A stretch of 62,000 bases of DNA from Adiantum capillus-veneris. Lineage: Eukaryota; Streptophyta; Polypodiopsida; Polypodiales; Pteridaceae. Made by a program: the position numbers and the translations under genes. A model generated the notes under the pieces. It was not told where the DNA came from. It ran no database searches and worked only from the letters and a program-made list of their open reading frames with translations. Below are positions 46,142 to 59,400 of this stretch, piece after piece (position 1 is the stretch's first letter; every line of letters starts with the position of its first letter). The DNA lies in assembly GCA_014529385.2 (NCBI GenBank), contig CM043945.1, forward strand, positions 96,016,612 to 96,078,611. The letters are read 5' to 3'.

Positions 46142-46789
46142 CACTCTCTGTCATCAATTATCTGTTATTCTTTTTTTCAAAGAGACATAATTTACGTTTT
46201 TAGGTTTTAGGGTTTAGTATTGTTATTATGCAAATGCACATATTGTATTACTATGCAAATACACATATTTCAAACATACAAAGATATGCAAATATATTCT
46301 TTGTGTAATATTAAATATATAGTGTATTAACAGTAAACACGAATGACAAGTCGACTTACTTGCTTAAATCTTGGTTTGGCCAGATGGTTGGTCTTTATTG
46401 AGTTGCTGATGGCTACTTTCATTGTTTGTTGTTTCTGAAATGGCTGAAATATGAAATATTTGAGCTAGAATTTTGGTAGATGTATAATGTTGGGGTTTTT
46501 CTTGGTGTTACTGGTTGGGCAAGTGGTGGACCTTGTTTGGCTATAGCTGCAAAAAATGTGATTCAACAAGGGTGGATTTGAATTTAGGCGGGACAAAAAC
46601 ATCCTTTTAGCTGAACTTCCTTTCAAATTTGAATCTGGATAGGAAAATTTGAATTTAAGCAAAACGGTGAAGTTGATTTAGGTGGGATTATTTAAATTTG
46701 AGAGGCTTGATTTGAATTAAGGCGGCATCATTTAAATTTGGGCGGTTTAATTCAAATAAGATGAGATTATTTAAATTTAGGCAGTTTCA
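46142..46789. other. Spacer with ATTTAAATTTGGGCGG repeats
   Basis: No gene is supported. Between about 46,620 and 46,800 the phrase TTTAAATTTGGGCGGTTT and variants recurs five or six times. One GGGCAAGTGGTGGACCTT copy at 46,517 links the spacer to the satellite on either side. Confidence 0.55.
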
Positions 46790-48510
46790 TTTAAAACGAG
46801 CTAGCTTGGACAAGTGGTGGACCTTAAAACAAAACACAATGGATAATAGGTTGGACAAGTGGTGGACCTCTTCCCCAAACCGTCCATGGGGGTGAATATG
46901 GTAGTTACACTCCATTCACACATTGACCTTCAAAAAATAGAGATAGCTTCTTTCAATCGAGCTACCTTAGACAAGGGGTGGACCTTCAAACCAACTTGGG
47001 CTAAATCCTTTATACCACAAGTGATAGTAGGTTGGACAAGTAGTGGACCTCTGCCCAAAACCATCCATTCACACATTGACCTTCAAACAATAGAGATTGG
47101 ACTATTGAATAGAGCTAACTTGGACAAGTGGTGGACCTTCAAACCACCTTGGGCTAAAAACTCCATAACACAATGAATAGTAGGTTGGACGAGTGTTGGA
47201 CCTCTACCCGAAACCATCCATGCTATCATAGTACAGATAGGACTATTCAATAGAGCTAGCTTGGACAAGTGGTTGACCTTAAAACTACCTTGGGCTAAAA
47301 CCTCCATAACACAAAGGCTAGTAGGTTGGACAAGTGGTGGACCTTTACCCAGACCATCCTTGGTAGTAAACATAGTAGCTACACTCCATTCACACATTGA
47401 CCTTCAAACAATAGTGATAGGACTATTCAATAGAGCTAGCTTGGACAGGTGGTGGACCTTCAAACCACCTTGGGCTAAGACCTCCATAACACGATGGATA
47501 GTAGGTTGGACAAGTGTTGGGACCTCTACCCGAAACCATCCATGCTATCATAGTAGAGATAGGACTATTCAATAGAGCTAGGTTGGACAAGTGGTGGACC
47601 TCCATAACACAATGGTTAGTAGGTTGGACAAGTAGTGGACCTCTACTCCAAACCATATATGGTAGTAAACATAGAAGCCACACTTCATTCACACATTGAC
47701 CTTCAAATAATAGAGATAACTTCTTTCAATAGAGCTAGCTTGGCTAGATGGTGGAACTTCAAACAATCTTGGACTAAAACCTCCGTAACACAATGGTAAG
47801 TAGGTTGGACAAGTGGTGAACCTCTACCCCAAACCATCCATGGTGTTAAACATAGTAGCTACACTCCATTCACAAATTGACCTTCAAACAATAGAGATAG
47901 ATTCTTTTAGTAGATCTAGATTTGACAGGTGGTGGACCTTCAAACCACCTTGTTCTCAATCTTCGATAACACAATGGATAGTGGGTTGGACCAGTGTTGG
48001 ACCTCTACCACAAACCATCCACGCTATCAAAGTAGAGATAGGACTATTCAATAGATATAGCTTGGATAGGTGGTGGACATTCAAACAGCCTTGGGCTAAA
48101 ACCTCCATAATACAATGGTTAGTAGGTTGGACAAGTGATGGACCTATGTCCCAAACCATCCATGGTAGTAAACATAGTAGCTAAAGTCCATGCACACATT
48201 GATCTTCAAACAATAGAGATAGCTTCTTTAAAAAGAGCTAGCTTGTACAGATGGTGGACCTTCAAACAACCTTGGGCTAAAACCTGCATAACACAATGGC
48301 TAGTAGGTTGGAGAAGTGGTGGACCTCTGCCCCAAACCATCACTGGTAGTAAACACTGCATTCACACATTGATGTTCAAACAATGGTGATAGCTGCTTTC
48401 AATAGATCTAGTTTGGACATGAACTTCAAACAATAGAGATAGCTTTTTTCAATACATCTAGCTTGGATAGGTGGTGGACCTTCAAACCACCTTGGGCTAA
48501 AACCTTTATA
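46790..48510. repeat. Satellite array (right block)
   Basis: The same GGACAAGTGGTGGACCT units as in the left block, with CCATCCATGG, ACACATTGACCTTCAAACAATAG and CACCTTGGGCTAAAACCTCC modules. Spacing alternates between about 140 and 180 bases because of deletions. The block ends abruptly at 48,512 where the LTR of the minus-strand chromovirus begins. Confidence 0.9.
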
Positions 48511-48512
48511 AC

Positions 48513-51500
48513 TATGAGATCCCCAACTTGCCAATACCAAGATCAGGATGGGATCCTTGACAGGTCTCTAGGTCTGATAAAAATCAGAGTCTCGAAACAA
48601 GAAAAATCCAAGGAATAGACCTTTACCATTGAAAATGGCTTGGGTCTATAGCCTTAGAAGAAGACCCAGTCCTGTCTCGCAGCGGAAATGGGATAATATA
48701 TTAAAAGTTCAACCCTATTTTGGCCCTATAACTTCCACAAGTTGCGCTAAGGTATCCTCAACCAATGCTTTTTTCCCCCTAGAAGATGTGAGGGCACAGC
48801 CGCTGGTGGACTCCTCTTCCAAGTGAAGAAGTTTTCTAAACGTCTTTAGTGTGGAGGATGGATAGTTACCTGACAAATCAGGTCCACCCGTCCATGATTG
48901 ACAATCTTAGTCAATCCTCAGTTACCACGCCGCACTCACACATGATTGTTTTGTTTTCTAATTACTATCACATTGTTTTAACGCTTACAATAATAGTTTC
49001 TTTTAACTTTCCGTCACAATAATTCTTTCAATCACCTATTAAAGACAACATTGAAAGCATTCTTTTAGAAAACATACATCTTTAAACTTAAGACAGGGTA
49101 CTATCAATCAAAACATTGTCCATAATAACCATGGCCAGTACTCTTCTTGTCTCAAGACCATGTAAGGGTGAAAAAACGGCACCCATTCCTTATTCACAAT
49201 CCGGAGTGGATAAACCCCCACCCAAGGTTCCGGGTGCCCATACACCAAACCAATTGCCCATACAACCGGGCGGCTCCCCTAGGATAAAAAACGGTATCCT
49301 AACTTATGTAGAAACATCAAGCCATGACACGGAGTAGAAACTCATTGTTCATGGGGGTGACCGACTTATCCGTGTGGCTAGGAAGCCATTATTATCATCA
49401 AAATATACCAAGGAGTCAGAGGTGTCTTGAGACAAGCTGTCTTAAGGATGATCCATCATATCTTTCCTAATTCAACCAGTTTTAATCCAAACAATTCTTT
49501 CCTACATTATAAACAAATGCACGTTGGAAGTTACCTTCCGTTTTTGGTCCATTATTCCTTTTCTGATTCTTACTCACTCCTTACGTATGCAATGCTAACT
49601 TATAAAAGAACTTAAACTATTTAAAGACTTAATTGAATAATGGGAAACCCACCTGGGACTGATAAGCCATCTGCTGCTGCGCTGGCGTCTGAAGACTCTC
49701 CTCCGTAGGTCTACTACTAGGCCCAACTTCATCGTCGTGTGATGCTCTAGTTCTTTTTAGAGCTGTGCTCTCATCATCAGATGTAGGATTGGCTTGGATC
49801 CTTTTAGGTGCCATAACTTATTATCCTTATAAAAAGGACGTCTAATCATTAGGTAAATAATTCAAAATCTAGACTTAACCTTTGTATTCAACCGTAACCC
49901 ATCCAAAGTTAAATTTATAGTCTTCTTAAAGATTTCATTTCCTCAACTTTATATCATAGGTTTACACTTACTATAATTTTCCTAAAAGATTTTGACGGCA
50001 AAGTCTATTTATTTTAATTAATCTTTTGTTAAAAATAGGACTTTTGGTCAATTATGATTCTCTAAACTCACTAATTAACTATGGTATATTTATCACAAGT
50101 AGATAAGGATGTTTTTGACCTCTGGTAGTTATCCTATTATTTTCTAATTTAATTATCTAATTTTCATCTAAATTTAGTATAATTTGACTTCAATAAACAT
50201 GTATACTACTTTTCTAACCTTCACATAATTATCAGGGCCTTTTTATTATGTAATCTAGCTCTGATAAATAGCATGTAATCATACAGCAAGATTTTCTAAT
50301 TTCCCTCTTTAGATTTTAGCTAGAATTAATATAATTTGACTTAGATAAATATCTATACTAAGTTTCTAACATTGACATAATTATCATGGTATTTTAATTA
50401 TGTAATCTAGCTTTGATAAATAGCATGTATTCATATAGCATGATTTACTATTTTCCCTCTTTAGTTTTCAGCTAAACGTAGTATAATTTGACTTAGATAA
50501 TTATCTATACTAAGTTTCTAGCTTTAACGTGATTATCATGGATTTTTTATGATGTAATACAGCTATGAAAAATAGCATGTAATCATCTAACATGATTTAT
50601 CATTTTTCCCCTTTACTTTTTTAGCTAAAATTAGTATAATTTGACTTAGATAAATGACTATACTAAGTGTTTAGCCTTGACATAATTATCATGGCTTTTT
50701 AATGATGTAATACAGCTATGGAAAATAGCATGTAGTTATCCTACATGATTTACTAATTTTCTCCTTTACTTTTTATCTAAAATTAGTATAATTTGACTCA
50801 AATAAATGTCTATACTAAGTTTCTATCTTTTACATAATTATCACTGCTTTTTTATGATATAATACAGCTATGAAAAATAGCATGTAATCATCTAACATGA
50901 TTTATTATTTTTTCGCTTTAATTATCCCTTAAAAATAATTTTTTTCTACTAAGATAATTAGTTAAGCTAAATATGTGTAGGTATAATAATTATCACGGGT
51001 TTTTTAAGATGTATTTTACCTTTGATAATTATCTCAAAGCTTTTTGGATTAGTTTACTTTTTTTCCCGTTTTATTTTTCCTTGAAAATAGTGTTTTCCTA
51101 TTGAGATAATTAGTTAAACTAATTTTCTGAGACTAAAATAATTATTACATGTTTCATAAGGTGTATTTTTGCTTTGATAATTACCTCAAAGCTTTTTGGA
51201 TTAATTTGCTATTTTCACTTTTGTATTTTTCCTTAAAAATAGTGTTTCTCTGATGAGATAATTAGTTAAACTAATTATTTGGGGTTAAGATAAATATCAC
51301 GGGTTTAGCAAGATGTTTGTTATCTCTAATATTTATCTCAAATAATTTTGGATTAGTTTTCTATTTTCCATTCTTTATTTTTCTTTAAAAACAGTGTAAT
51401 TCTACTGAGATAATTAGCTTCACTAATATTCTAAGGTTAAGATAATTATCATGGGTTTCATAAGATTTCTTTTTCCTCTGATAATTATCTCAAAGAATTT

Positions 51501-52645
51501 TAGGTTAGTTTGCTATTTTCCTCTTTATATTTTCTCCCAAAAAATAGTGTAATTCTATTGATATAATTAGTTAAACTAATTATCTGAGGTTAAGATAATT
51601 ATCACGAGGTCTATAAGATGTGATTTACCTCTGATAATTATCTCAAAGCATTTTGGATTAATTTGATCATTTCTCTCTTTATTTTTCTCTTAAAAACAGT
51701 GTAATTCTACTTAAGTAATTATAAAAATCACTCAAAAAATTAAAAGATAATTTTCCTAGCATAATGACATTCTAACACAGCTTTGATAATTACTTATCTT
51801 ATTCTAAATTTAATTAGTATAATTATGATTAATTTATGATTAAGATGAGTAATTTCGGTCGTAATATAATATAATAATTAATTAGCTTAGTGTCCCTAAA
51901 CTTAATCTCAATAATCAGCAGAGAATTTTGAATTAGCAGAGAATTTTAGAGTATACGTAGATTTAATCTTCAATTAATTAAGAAAAATATAAATAGGTTA
52001 ACATAGTTTTACTAATTAAAAGAGGTTAGTGCTAATTACTGTTGATTAACCAACTAGAGCTGTGATCTCTAGTTATTTCCGCGTAGAGGTCCCTTTAGAT
52101 GAGAGAGAATGTACCAAGGCTCTGAGTCTGCCTGAAATTGTGAAGCAAGGGGTCCTACTTATAGGTTTCTGGCACTCATAAGCTCTCACAGGCTGAAAAA
52201 GATAGTTGCTTGCAGTTCAAGCAGCCCCCAGCTCAAGATGGCGCCCCCTGCTGCTAATTGAGTCCCTGGCAAGTTCCACACATCCCCTCCCATCTTCCAA
52301 AATCAATTTCTGCTATTTTTCCTGACTTTTAATGATTAAACTTGGAAATATCTGCAATTTCTAGAACCTTATGATAAAAAGTCCTTAGCAGTAATAATTA
52401 CTGAAACCGTTCAATTTTACTTAACTAATTAAATTCATAGTGTAACCTTTCAGAGCCCGTAACTTTTCCAAACTTTATCGAAATTCGGTTCTAAAAAATT
52501 CTAACCCTAGTAAATCTCCGATTACGGTTCCAAAAATACCAATATTTGCCATAGTTGGATCATTCCACAGTGTTTTCTTAACAACCAAGTTAATTTGATC
52601 ATACTTTATACAATTTCTAAGGTTTCAGAAATTGAAAACCTTACA
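48513..52645 (-). repeat. 3' LTR (4.1 kb) of minus-strand chromovirus
   Basis: On the minus strand the LTR starts TGTAAGGTTTTCAATTTC at 52,645, preceded by TTAAGTTGGGGTGAT (polypurine region), and ends about 48,513 where GGGGATCTCATA replaces the GGAGACCTTACA of the relative at 56,448-60,104. A TATA-like CTATAAGTAGG lies near 52,160. The middle is AT-rich, with diverged repeats of about 100-125 bases around GATAATTATC and AGATAATTAGTTAAACTAA. The apparent first gag exon is inside this LTR at 49,814. Confidence 0.8.
49650..49814 (-). CDS. LTR-embedded gag N-terminus (minus element, 3' LTR)
   Basis: ATG at 49,814 opens MAPKRIQANPTSDDE followed by a basic run (ALKRTRAS), GPSSRPTEESL and QQMAYQSQ. 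At CAG|GTGGGTTT the frame meets a good 5' splice site and ends soon after. The same peptide is encoded at 54,410 and 58,834, always inside an LTR. It resembles the N-terminus of a chromovirus Gag, so it probably joins the Gag core downstream by splicing; the splice itself is inferred. Confidence 0.55.
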
Positions 52646-52659
52646 ATCACCCCAACTAA

Positions 52660-53100
52660 CTTAAGGAATTGAGATGTCCCCATCTCAACCGAATTTGGGA
52701 AAATCTTTGAGAAGAGAAATTCATCCTTCCAAGTGGCATCTTTGGTGGGATAATCTTTCCACTTTACCAAATGTTATTGATTACTCTAAGAGTTCTTTCT
52801 AGTTTTTCAAGGATACACTCTTGTGAGGGTTTCTACACTTCCTTACTGATTACTTGCTACTCAATTTTATCCTAAGAAACTCTCAGTGTTGAGCCCATCT
52901 TAAAAACCTTTACAAACCATTTGTATCATCTCAAAAACCAGGTTAAATCAATTCCATAGAAGATCCATACATCCACCTTGTCAACATGAACGCGCTCGGT
53001 CTAACTGACCATTCAGAGCAATCTGCGTTCGGCACAAGCTTCCACCATTGCACTAGAGTTACGCTCTCTGTGCTCTAACCTGGTTGACCAACATTATGTA
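52660..53100 (-). pseudogene. Chromodomain end of pol (minus chromovirus)
   Basis: Just before the 3' LTR the minus strand encodes LVKWKDYPTKDATWKDE, then a Phe/Lys-rich end and the polypurine region. This matches the chromodomain of the plus-strand relative (LVKWKDYPTEDATWEDE at about 61,410). Several stops lie upstream. Most of pol between here and gag is missing. Confidence 0.7.
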
Positions 53101-53459
53101 AAGGCCTTTAAGAAGTATCATATCAAGAGTTCTTTTTGGCTTCCTATTAGTCTCATACCTTAATACTTTCATATATAGGTCATTTTCCAAGGAAGGCTAT
53201 CGTGTGCACAAAGAATGTGAGTTGGTTTCTTAAAGCTATCTCAATCTCAAGATTCAAATTCTTTTCATACTATAGAGAACCTCTGTCTCATTTGCTAGAT
53301 CAACCCTTAATTTCTTGATTGAATGCTAATTTAACTTTAGATTCCTTAAGTAGTTTGGGAAAGAAAATAATGTATACCGTTATATAAGTGACTCAAAGTT
53401 TTACACTATCGAATTATAGTGGTTTACAAAGCTCTAGGACTGCTAACTATGGCCAAGCG

Positions 53460-54200
53460 AGTGGCTCTTTTATCTTCCTCCTTCATAAGGTTGGTTCTCC
53501 CATGATTGCATAAGATCTGGCTGCTCTTGCTCTTCCTCTACCTCGTCCTCCATTTCTACCTCCTCTTAGATTATCTCCTTGATTTTGAGGAATGGCTCTA
53601 GCAGTAGTTCGAGGGTTTTGCTCTTTTGGACAGTTATTTCTGTAGTGCCCCATTTGACTACATCCATAGCACCTAACTTTTGGGAAGGTCTGCTCCAAAT
53701 TCACTGCTGCAGCTACTCCACGTTGTTGATATCCTTGGTTGAAAGTTCCTCTGACTCTTCCCCTAAAGTTATTAAATCCATTATAGTTCCTTCGGCTGCA
53801 AGAGGCTTAGCCCTGAGAAGGGCGTCCTGAATTGATGTAGGCCTCATGGCTTCGAGACGTGTACTCAAGGGTTTATTGATGCCTTGACAGAAGCGATAAG
53901 GACACAAACTTGGTATAGTATTCTTCTAGTGAAAGTCCTAGCTAACATAGACTAAAGAATTCGTTCATCTTGATAGCCTGATGTGCAGGAGGGAGATAAT
54001 GTTCTTTGATTGCCTACTTTATTTTCTCCCAAGATGGACTACTCATGGGATTATCTCTGCAGTGTTGCTTCCACCAAAGTTTGGCATCTCCGCTGAGACG
54101 GAACATACCCAACATTGTTTGGTTTTCCTGAGCAGTTCCTGCAGTTTTAAAATAGTTGTCCATAGCATCTAACCATGCTTCGGCATCATGCTAACTTATA
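53460..54200 (-). pseudogene. Chromovirus gag core (minus)
   Basis: Minus-strand pieces read HDAEAWLDAMDNYFKTAG, GMFRLSGDAKLWWKQ, LRPTSIQDALLRAKP-like sequence and a CCHC zinc knuckle CYGCSQMGHYRNNCPK, ending in an Arg/Gly-rich stretch. The core fits a Ty3/gypsy retrotransposon Gag, which packages RNA. Frameshifts and stops break it. Its 5' side joins LTR sequence directly at a GCAT microhomology (about 54,187), so the LTR end, primer-binding site and intron acceptor were deleted. Confidence 0.75.
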
Positions 54201-56447
54201 AAAGAACTTAAACTATTTAAAGACTTAATTGAATAATGGAAAACCCACCTGGGACTGGTTGACCATCTGCTGCTGCGCTAGCACCTGAAGACTCTCCTCC
54301 GCAGGCCTACTACTAAGCCCAACATCATCGTCGTGTGACGCTCTAGTTCTTTTTAGAGCTCTGCCCTCATCATCAGATGTAGGATTGGCTTGGGTCCTTT
54401 TAGGTGCCATAACTTCTTATCCTTATAAAAAGGACGTCTAATCATTAGGTAAATAATTCAAAATCTAGACTTAACCTTTATATTCAATCGTAACCCATCC
54501 AAAGTTAAATTTATAGTTTTAATTGGTAAATTCTTGACCTAGTAATTTTTAATTTGTCTATATAGGCATGATAAATTTTTCCACCGCTTCCTTAAGGGTT
54601 TTCTAAGCTCTCCTAATTTTATTATAATTTTCTATATCTTTTTCTTAAATTTTAATCAAATTTTAAGCTTGGAATCTACTTATTTTGGGCTTAATATTTA
54701 TTCTATTTATTTTCTCTTAAAGATTTCATTTCTTCAACTTTATATCATAGGTTTACACTTACGATACTTTTCCTAAAAACTTTTGACCGCAAAGTCTATT
54801 CATTTTAATTAATCTTTTGTTAAAAATAGGACTTTTGGTCAATTATAATTCTCTAAACTCACCAATTAACTATGGTATATTTATCACAAGTAGATAAGGA
54901 TTTTTTTGACCTTTGGTAGTTATTTTATTATTTTTCAGCTTAATTATCTAATTTTCATCTAAATTTAGTATAATTGGACTTAAATAAATATCTATACTAC
55001 TTTTCTAACCTTGACATAATTATCACGGTCTTTTCATCATGTAATCTAGCTCTGATCAATAGCATGTAATCATATAGAAAGATTTTCTAATTTTCCATGT
55101 TAGCTTTTAGCTAGAATTAGTATAGTTTGACCAAGATAAATATCTATACTAAGTTTCTAACATTGACATAATTATCACGGCCTTTTCATTATGTAATCTA
55201 GCTCTGATGGCATGTAATCATATAGCATGATTTACTAACTTTCCTCTTTAGTTTTCAGCTAAAATTAGTATAATTTGCCTTAGATAATTATCTATACTAA
55301 GTTTCTAGCCTTGACATAATTATCACGGATTTCTCATGATGTAATATAACTATGAAAAATAGCATGTAATCAACTAACATGATTTACTTATTTTCCCCTT
55401 TACTTTTTTAGCTAGAGTTAGTATAATTTGACTTAGATAAATATCTATACTAAGTTTCGAGCTTTGAAATAATTATCACAGTTTTCTAATGATGTAATAC
55501 AGCTATGGAAAATAGCATGTAATCATCCTACATGATTTACTAATTTCCCCCTTTACTTTATATCTAAAATTAGTATAATTTGACTCAAATAAATATCTAT
55601 ACTAAGTTTCTATCCTTGACATAATTATCACAACTTATTTATAATGTAATCTAGCTATGAAAAATAGCATGTAATCGTTTAACATGATTTATTATTTTTT
55701 CTCTTTAATTTTTTCTTAAAAATACTATTTTTTTATACTAAGATAATTAGTTAAGATAAATATCTGAAGTTAAAATAATTATCACGGGTTTCTTAAGATG
55801 TATTTTACCACTAATAATTATCTCAAATCATTTACTATTTTTGGATTAGTTTACTATTTTTCTCGTTTTATTTTTCTTTGAAAACAGTGTTTTTTTGTTG
55901 AAATAATTAGTTAAACTAAATGCCTGAGATTAAGATAATTATCACATGTTTCATAAGATGTGTTTTTGCTTTGATAATTACCTCAAACCTTCTTGGATTA
56001 GTTTGCTATTTTTCCTTTTGTATTTTTCCTTAAAAACAGTGTTTCTCTGATGAGATAATTAGTTAAACTAATTATCTGGGATTAAGATAATCATCATGGG
56101 TTTACTAAGATGGTTTTTATCTCTGATAATTATCTCAAAGCATTTTGGATTAGTTTGCTATTTTTCATCTTTTATTTTTCTTTAAAATAGTATAATTTTA
56201 CTGAGATAATTAGTTACACTAATTATCTAAGGCTAAGATAATTATCATGGGTTCCATAAATTTTCTTTTCTCTGATAATTATTTCAGAGCATTATCGGTT
56301 AGTTTGCTATTTTCCCTCTTTTATTTTTCCCCAAAAACAATGTAATTCTACTGAGATAATTAGTTAAACTAATTATTTGAGGTTAAAAAAATTATCACGA
56401 GTTTCATAAGATGTGATTTACCTCTGATAATTATCTCAAAACATTTT
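54187..56447 (-). repeat. 5' LTR remnant of minus chromovirus
   Basis: This matches the 3' LTR from its gag-exon region outward, including MAPKRTQANPTSDDE at 54,410 and the AT-rich repeats with GATAATTATC. It is missing its end (deleted toward gag) and its start, which is cut at 56,447 by the insertion of the plus-strand element. Confidence 0.8.
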
Positions 56448-59400
56448 TGTAAGGTTTCCAGTTTTCGAAACCTTAAAAATTGTATAAAGTTTGCAAAACT
56501 TAATAAAAAACACTATTGAAGGATTCCAAACACTATTAATTTTGGTATTTTTGGAATCATAAGTAGACCTTTACTATGTTTAGAAATTTTCAGAATCTGA
56601 ATCTGATAAAAACTGGAATAGTTATTACGGGTCCTGGAAAATTACAATAGAAATTCAATTAGTAACAAAAATTGGATGGTTCCAATATTAATCATTAGCA
56701 AAGACTCTTTACACTAAGGTTCTAGAATTAGCTAAATTTTCATCATTAAGGATCTGCGAAAATCAACCAAGTAAATTCTGGAAGGTATGGGGGGAGTGTG
56801 GAAGCTGGGGAAACTTGCCAAGGACAATGATAGCTGAAAATGGCGCAAAATGCAAGCTAGGGGGCTGCTTGGAATGTGGAAAAACTGCCAAAAACTACCA
56901 GGTGCCCAGAAAAAGCTATAAAAGGACTCCTTCTCTTCATAATTTCTCAGACTCGGAGCCTTGATACTTTCTCTCTCATCTAGGGAGAACACTACGCAGA
57001 AATCATTAGAGATTAATCTCTAATTGATTAACCCTAACGGTAATTAGCCTAATCCTTCTTAATTAGCAAGGTTAGATTAAGATACTTAATAATAAATCAA
57101 ATATTAGACCTATGTATACTCATAAAACCTCTCTTAATTAATTAATCTCTGCTGATTATTATAATTAAGCTTAGTATTACTAAGCTAATTAATTATCCTA
57201 TCATATTATGGTTGAAATTTAACCAAATTAACCACGAATTAATGGTAAATATATCAATTAAGATTAGATTAAGTTGAAGTTTCTATCAGAGATGCATTAG
57301 ACAGTTATTAATCTAGGAACATTATCCTATAATTTTTTGAGTAGTTTTCCTAATTAATTAGGTATAATTACTCTATTTTTTGAGCAATTTAAATAGGGGA
57401 AATTAATAAATGGATTTCAAATGTTGTGATATATATATATATCAGTGGTTAATTAGGTGTTTAAAAACCCGTGATAATTAAGAGAAGCTCAGAAAATTAA
57501 TCTAGCTATTACTTTAGCAGAAATATCCTATTTTTTGAGCAATTTAAATAGGGGAAATTAGTAAATGGATTTCAAATGCTGTGCTATATTTATTAGTGGT
57601 TAATTAGGTGTTAAAGAACTCGTGATAATTAGGAGAAGCTCAGAAAATTAATCTAGCTAATTATTTTAGCAGAAATACTCTGTTTCTTTAGCCATTTAAA
57701 TAGGGAAAATTACTAAATAGATTTCAAATACTGTGATATATTTATCAATGGTTAATTAGGTGTTTAAGAACTCGTGATAATTAGGAGAAGCTCAAAAAAT
57801 TAATCTAGCTCTGTTTTTTGAATAATTTAAATAGGGGAAATTAGTAAATGGATGACAAATTTTGTGATATATTTATGAGGGGTTAATTAGGTGTGGAATA
57901 ACCCTTGATAATTAGGATAAGCTCAGATAATTAATATAGCTAATTACTTTAGTAGAAATACTCTATTTTTTGAGTAATTTAAATAGAGAAAATTAGTAAT
58001 TGGATTTCAAATGCTGTGATATATTTATCAGGGGTTAATTAGGTGTGAAGGAACCTTTGATAATTAGGAGAAGCTCAAATAATAAATCTAGCTAATTACT
58101 TAAGTAGAATTACTCTGTTTTTGAGTAATTTAAATAGGGAAATTTAGTAAATTGAATTGAAATGTTGTGATATATTTATCAGGGGTTAAATAGGTATTAA
58201 GGAACCTATGATAATTAGAGGAAGCTCAGATAATTAATCTAGTTAATTATTCTAGTAGAAAAACTCTATTTTTTAGACAAATTAAATAGGAGAAGTTAAC
58301 AAATAGATTTAAATTGAATTGAGATATTTATCAGAGGCTTATTAGACCTTAGAGAACACTTGGTAATTATGCTACCATTAGAAAATTAGTTTAACTATAT
58401 ATCCCAGTAAAATTACTCTAATTTCTGGATAAAACAAAAAGGAAAATATAGTAAAGTAAACCGAAAACCTTTGATATCAATACCAAAGAAGGAATATACC
58501 TTGAGGAATCTATGATAATTATCCTAACCTTAGATAAATATTTTAGGTACGTATTTTGGTCAAAAGTAATCGATTTTTGTATATAATGGACAAGAAAAAT
58601 TAGGAAATAAATTTATCTAATTTCCAAATAATTAACCGAGGTCCAAAATCCTTATTGAAGGGTGGGAAAAAAATTACTTATAGCATAATTAAGTTATGGG
58701 ATGAGTAACCTATCAAATCGACTATTAAAGATCCCTATCTATTCCAAAAATCCTTATTTTTGGATAAACAAGGAAAATAAAGGTTATTTCATTAATATTC
58801 TAATGGATTAAGTATTTTTATAAGGCTTCCGAAATGGCTCCCAAGAGAACCAGGGGGAATCCTTTGATTGAAGAAGAACATGTTAGTAACAAGCGCAACA
58901 AAGCAACTAATGACCATGAAGCAGGGCCTAGCCATAGGCCAACAGAGGAGAGTCTACGGGCACTTGCCCCACAGCACATGGACAAGCAGTCCCAGATGGA
59001 TTTCTATTACGTCATTAATAGCTTTTAGAGTTCATTTTAAGTTAAGCATTGTATACGTAAGGTTAGGAAGAAAAAAAAAACTGGCTGTAAATGAAAGGTG
59101 ACTTCCACGAAACCCACGAGCAATGATTGTAACTAGGAAAGGAATGATTGGGTTATGACTGATTGACCTAGGAAAGAAATGTTTGACCATCCTTAAGACA
59201 GCTTGTCTCAAGACACCTCCGATTCCTTGGAAATATTTTACTCCAGGTAATAAGTAATGATGGAGATACCATCATGGAGGATTCGGTTACCTCGGCACGT
59301 TTGGAGTCTTTACCCCGTGCTTGTTTATGTTTATGGATAGTACTTTTAAGTTTATCCTAGAGGAACCGCCCGGTTGTATGGGCAACTGGTTTTGGCGTAT

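Noticed and set aside
43264-48389. Series of similar 60-120-residue open frames (MVDLCFKPSMVVN type and the reverse-strand family)
   Set aside because: They repeat with the satellite period and occur on both strands, so they are satellite translations, not a gene family.
42640-48510. CRISPR-like array
   Set aside because: The repeats are not short identical units with unique equal-length spacers; the whole unit is repeated, as in a satellite.
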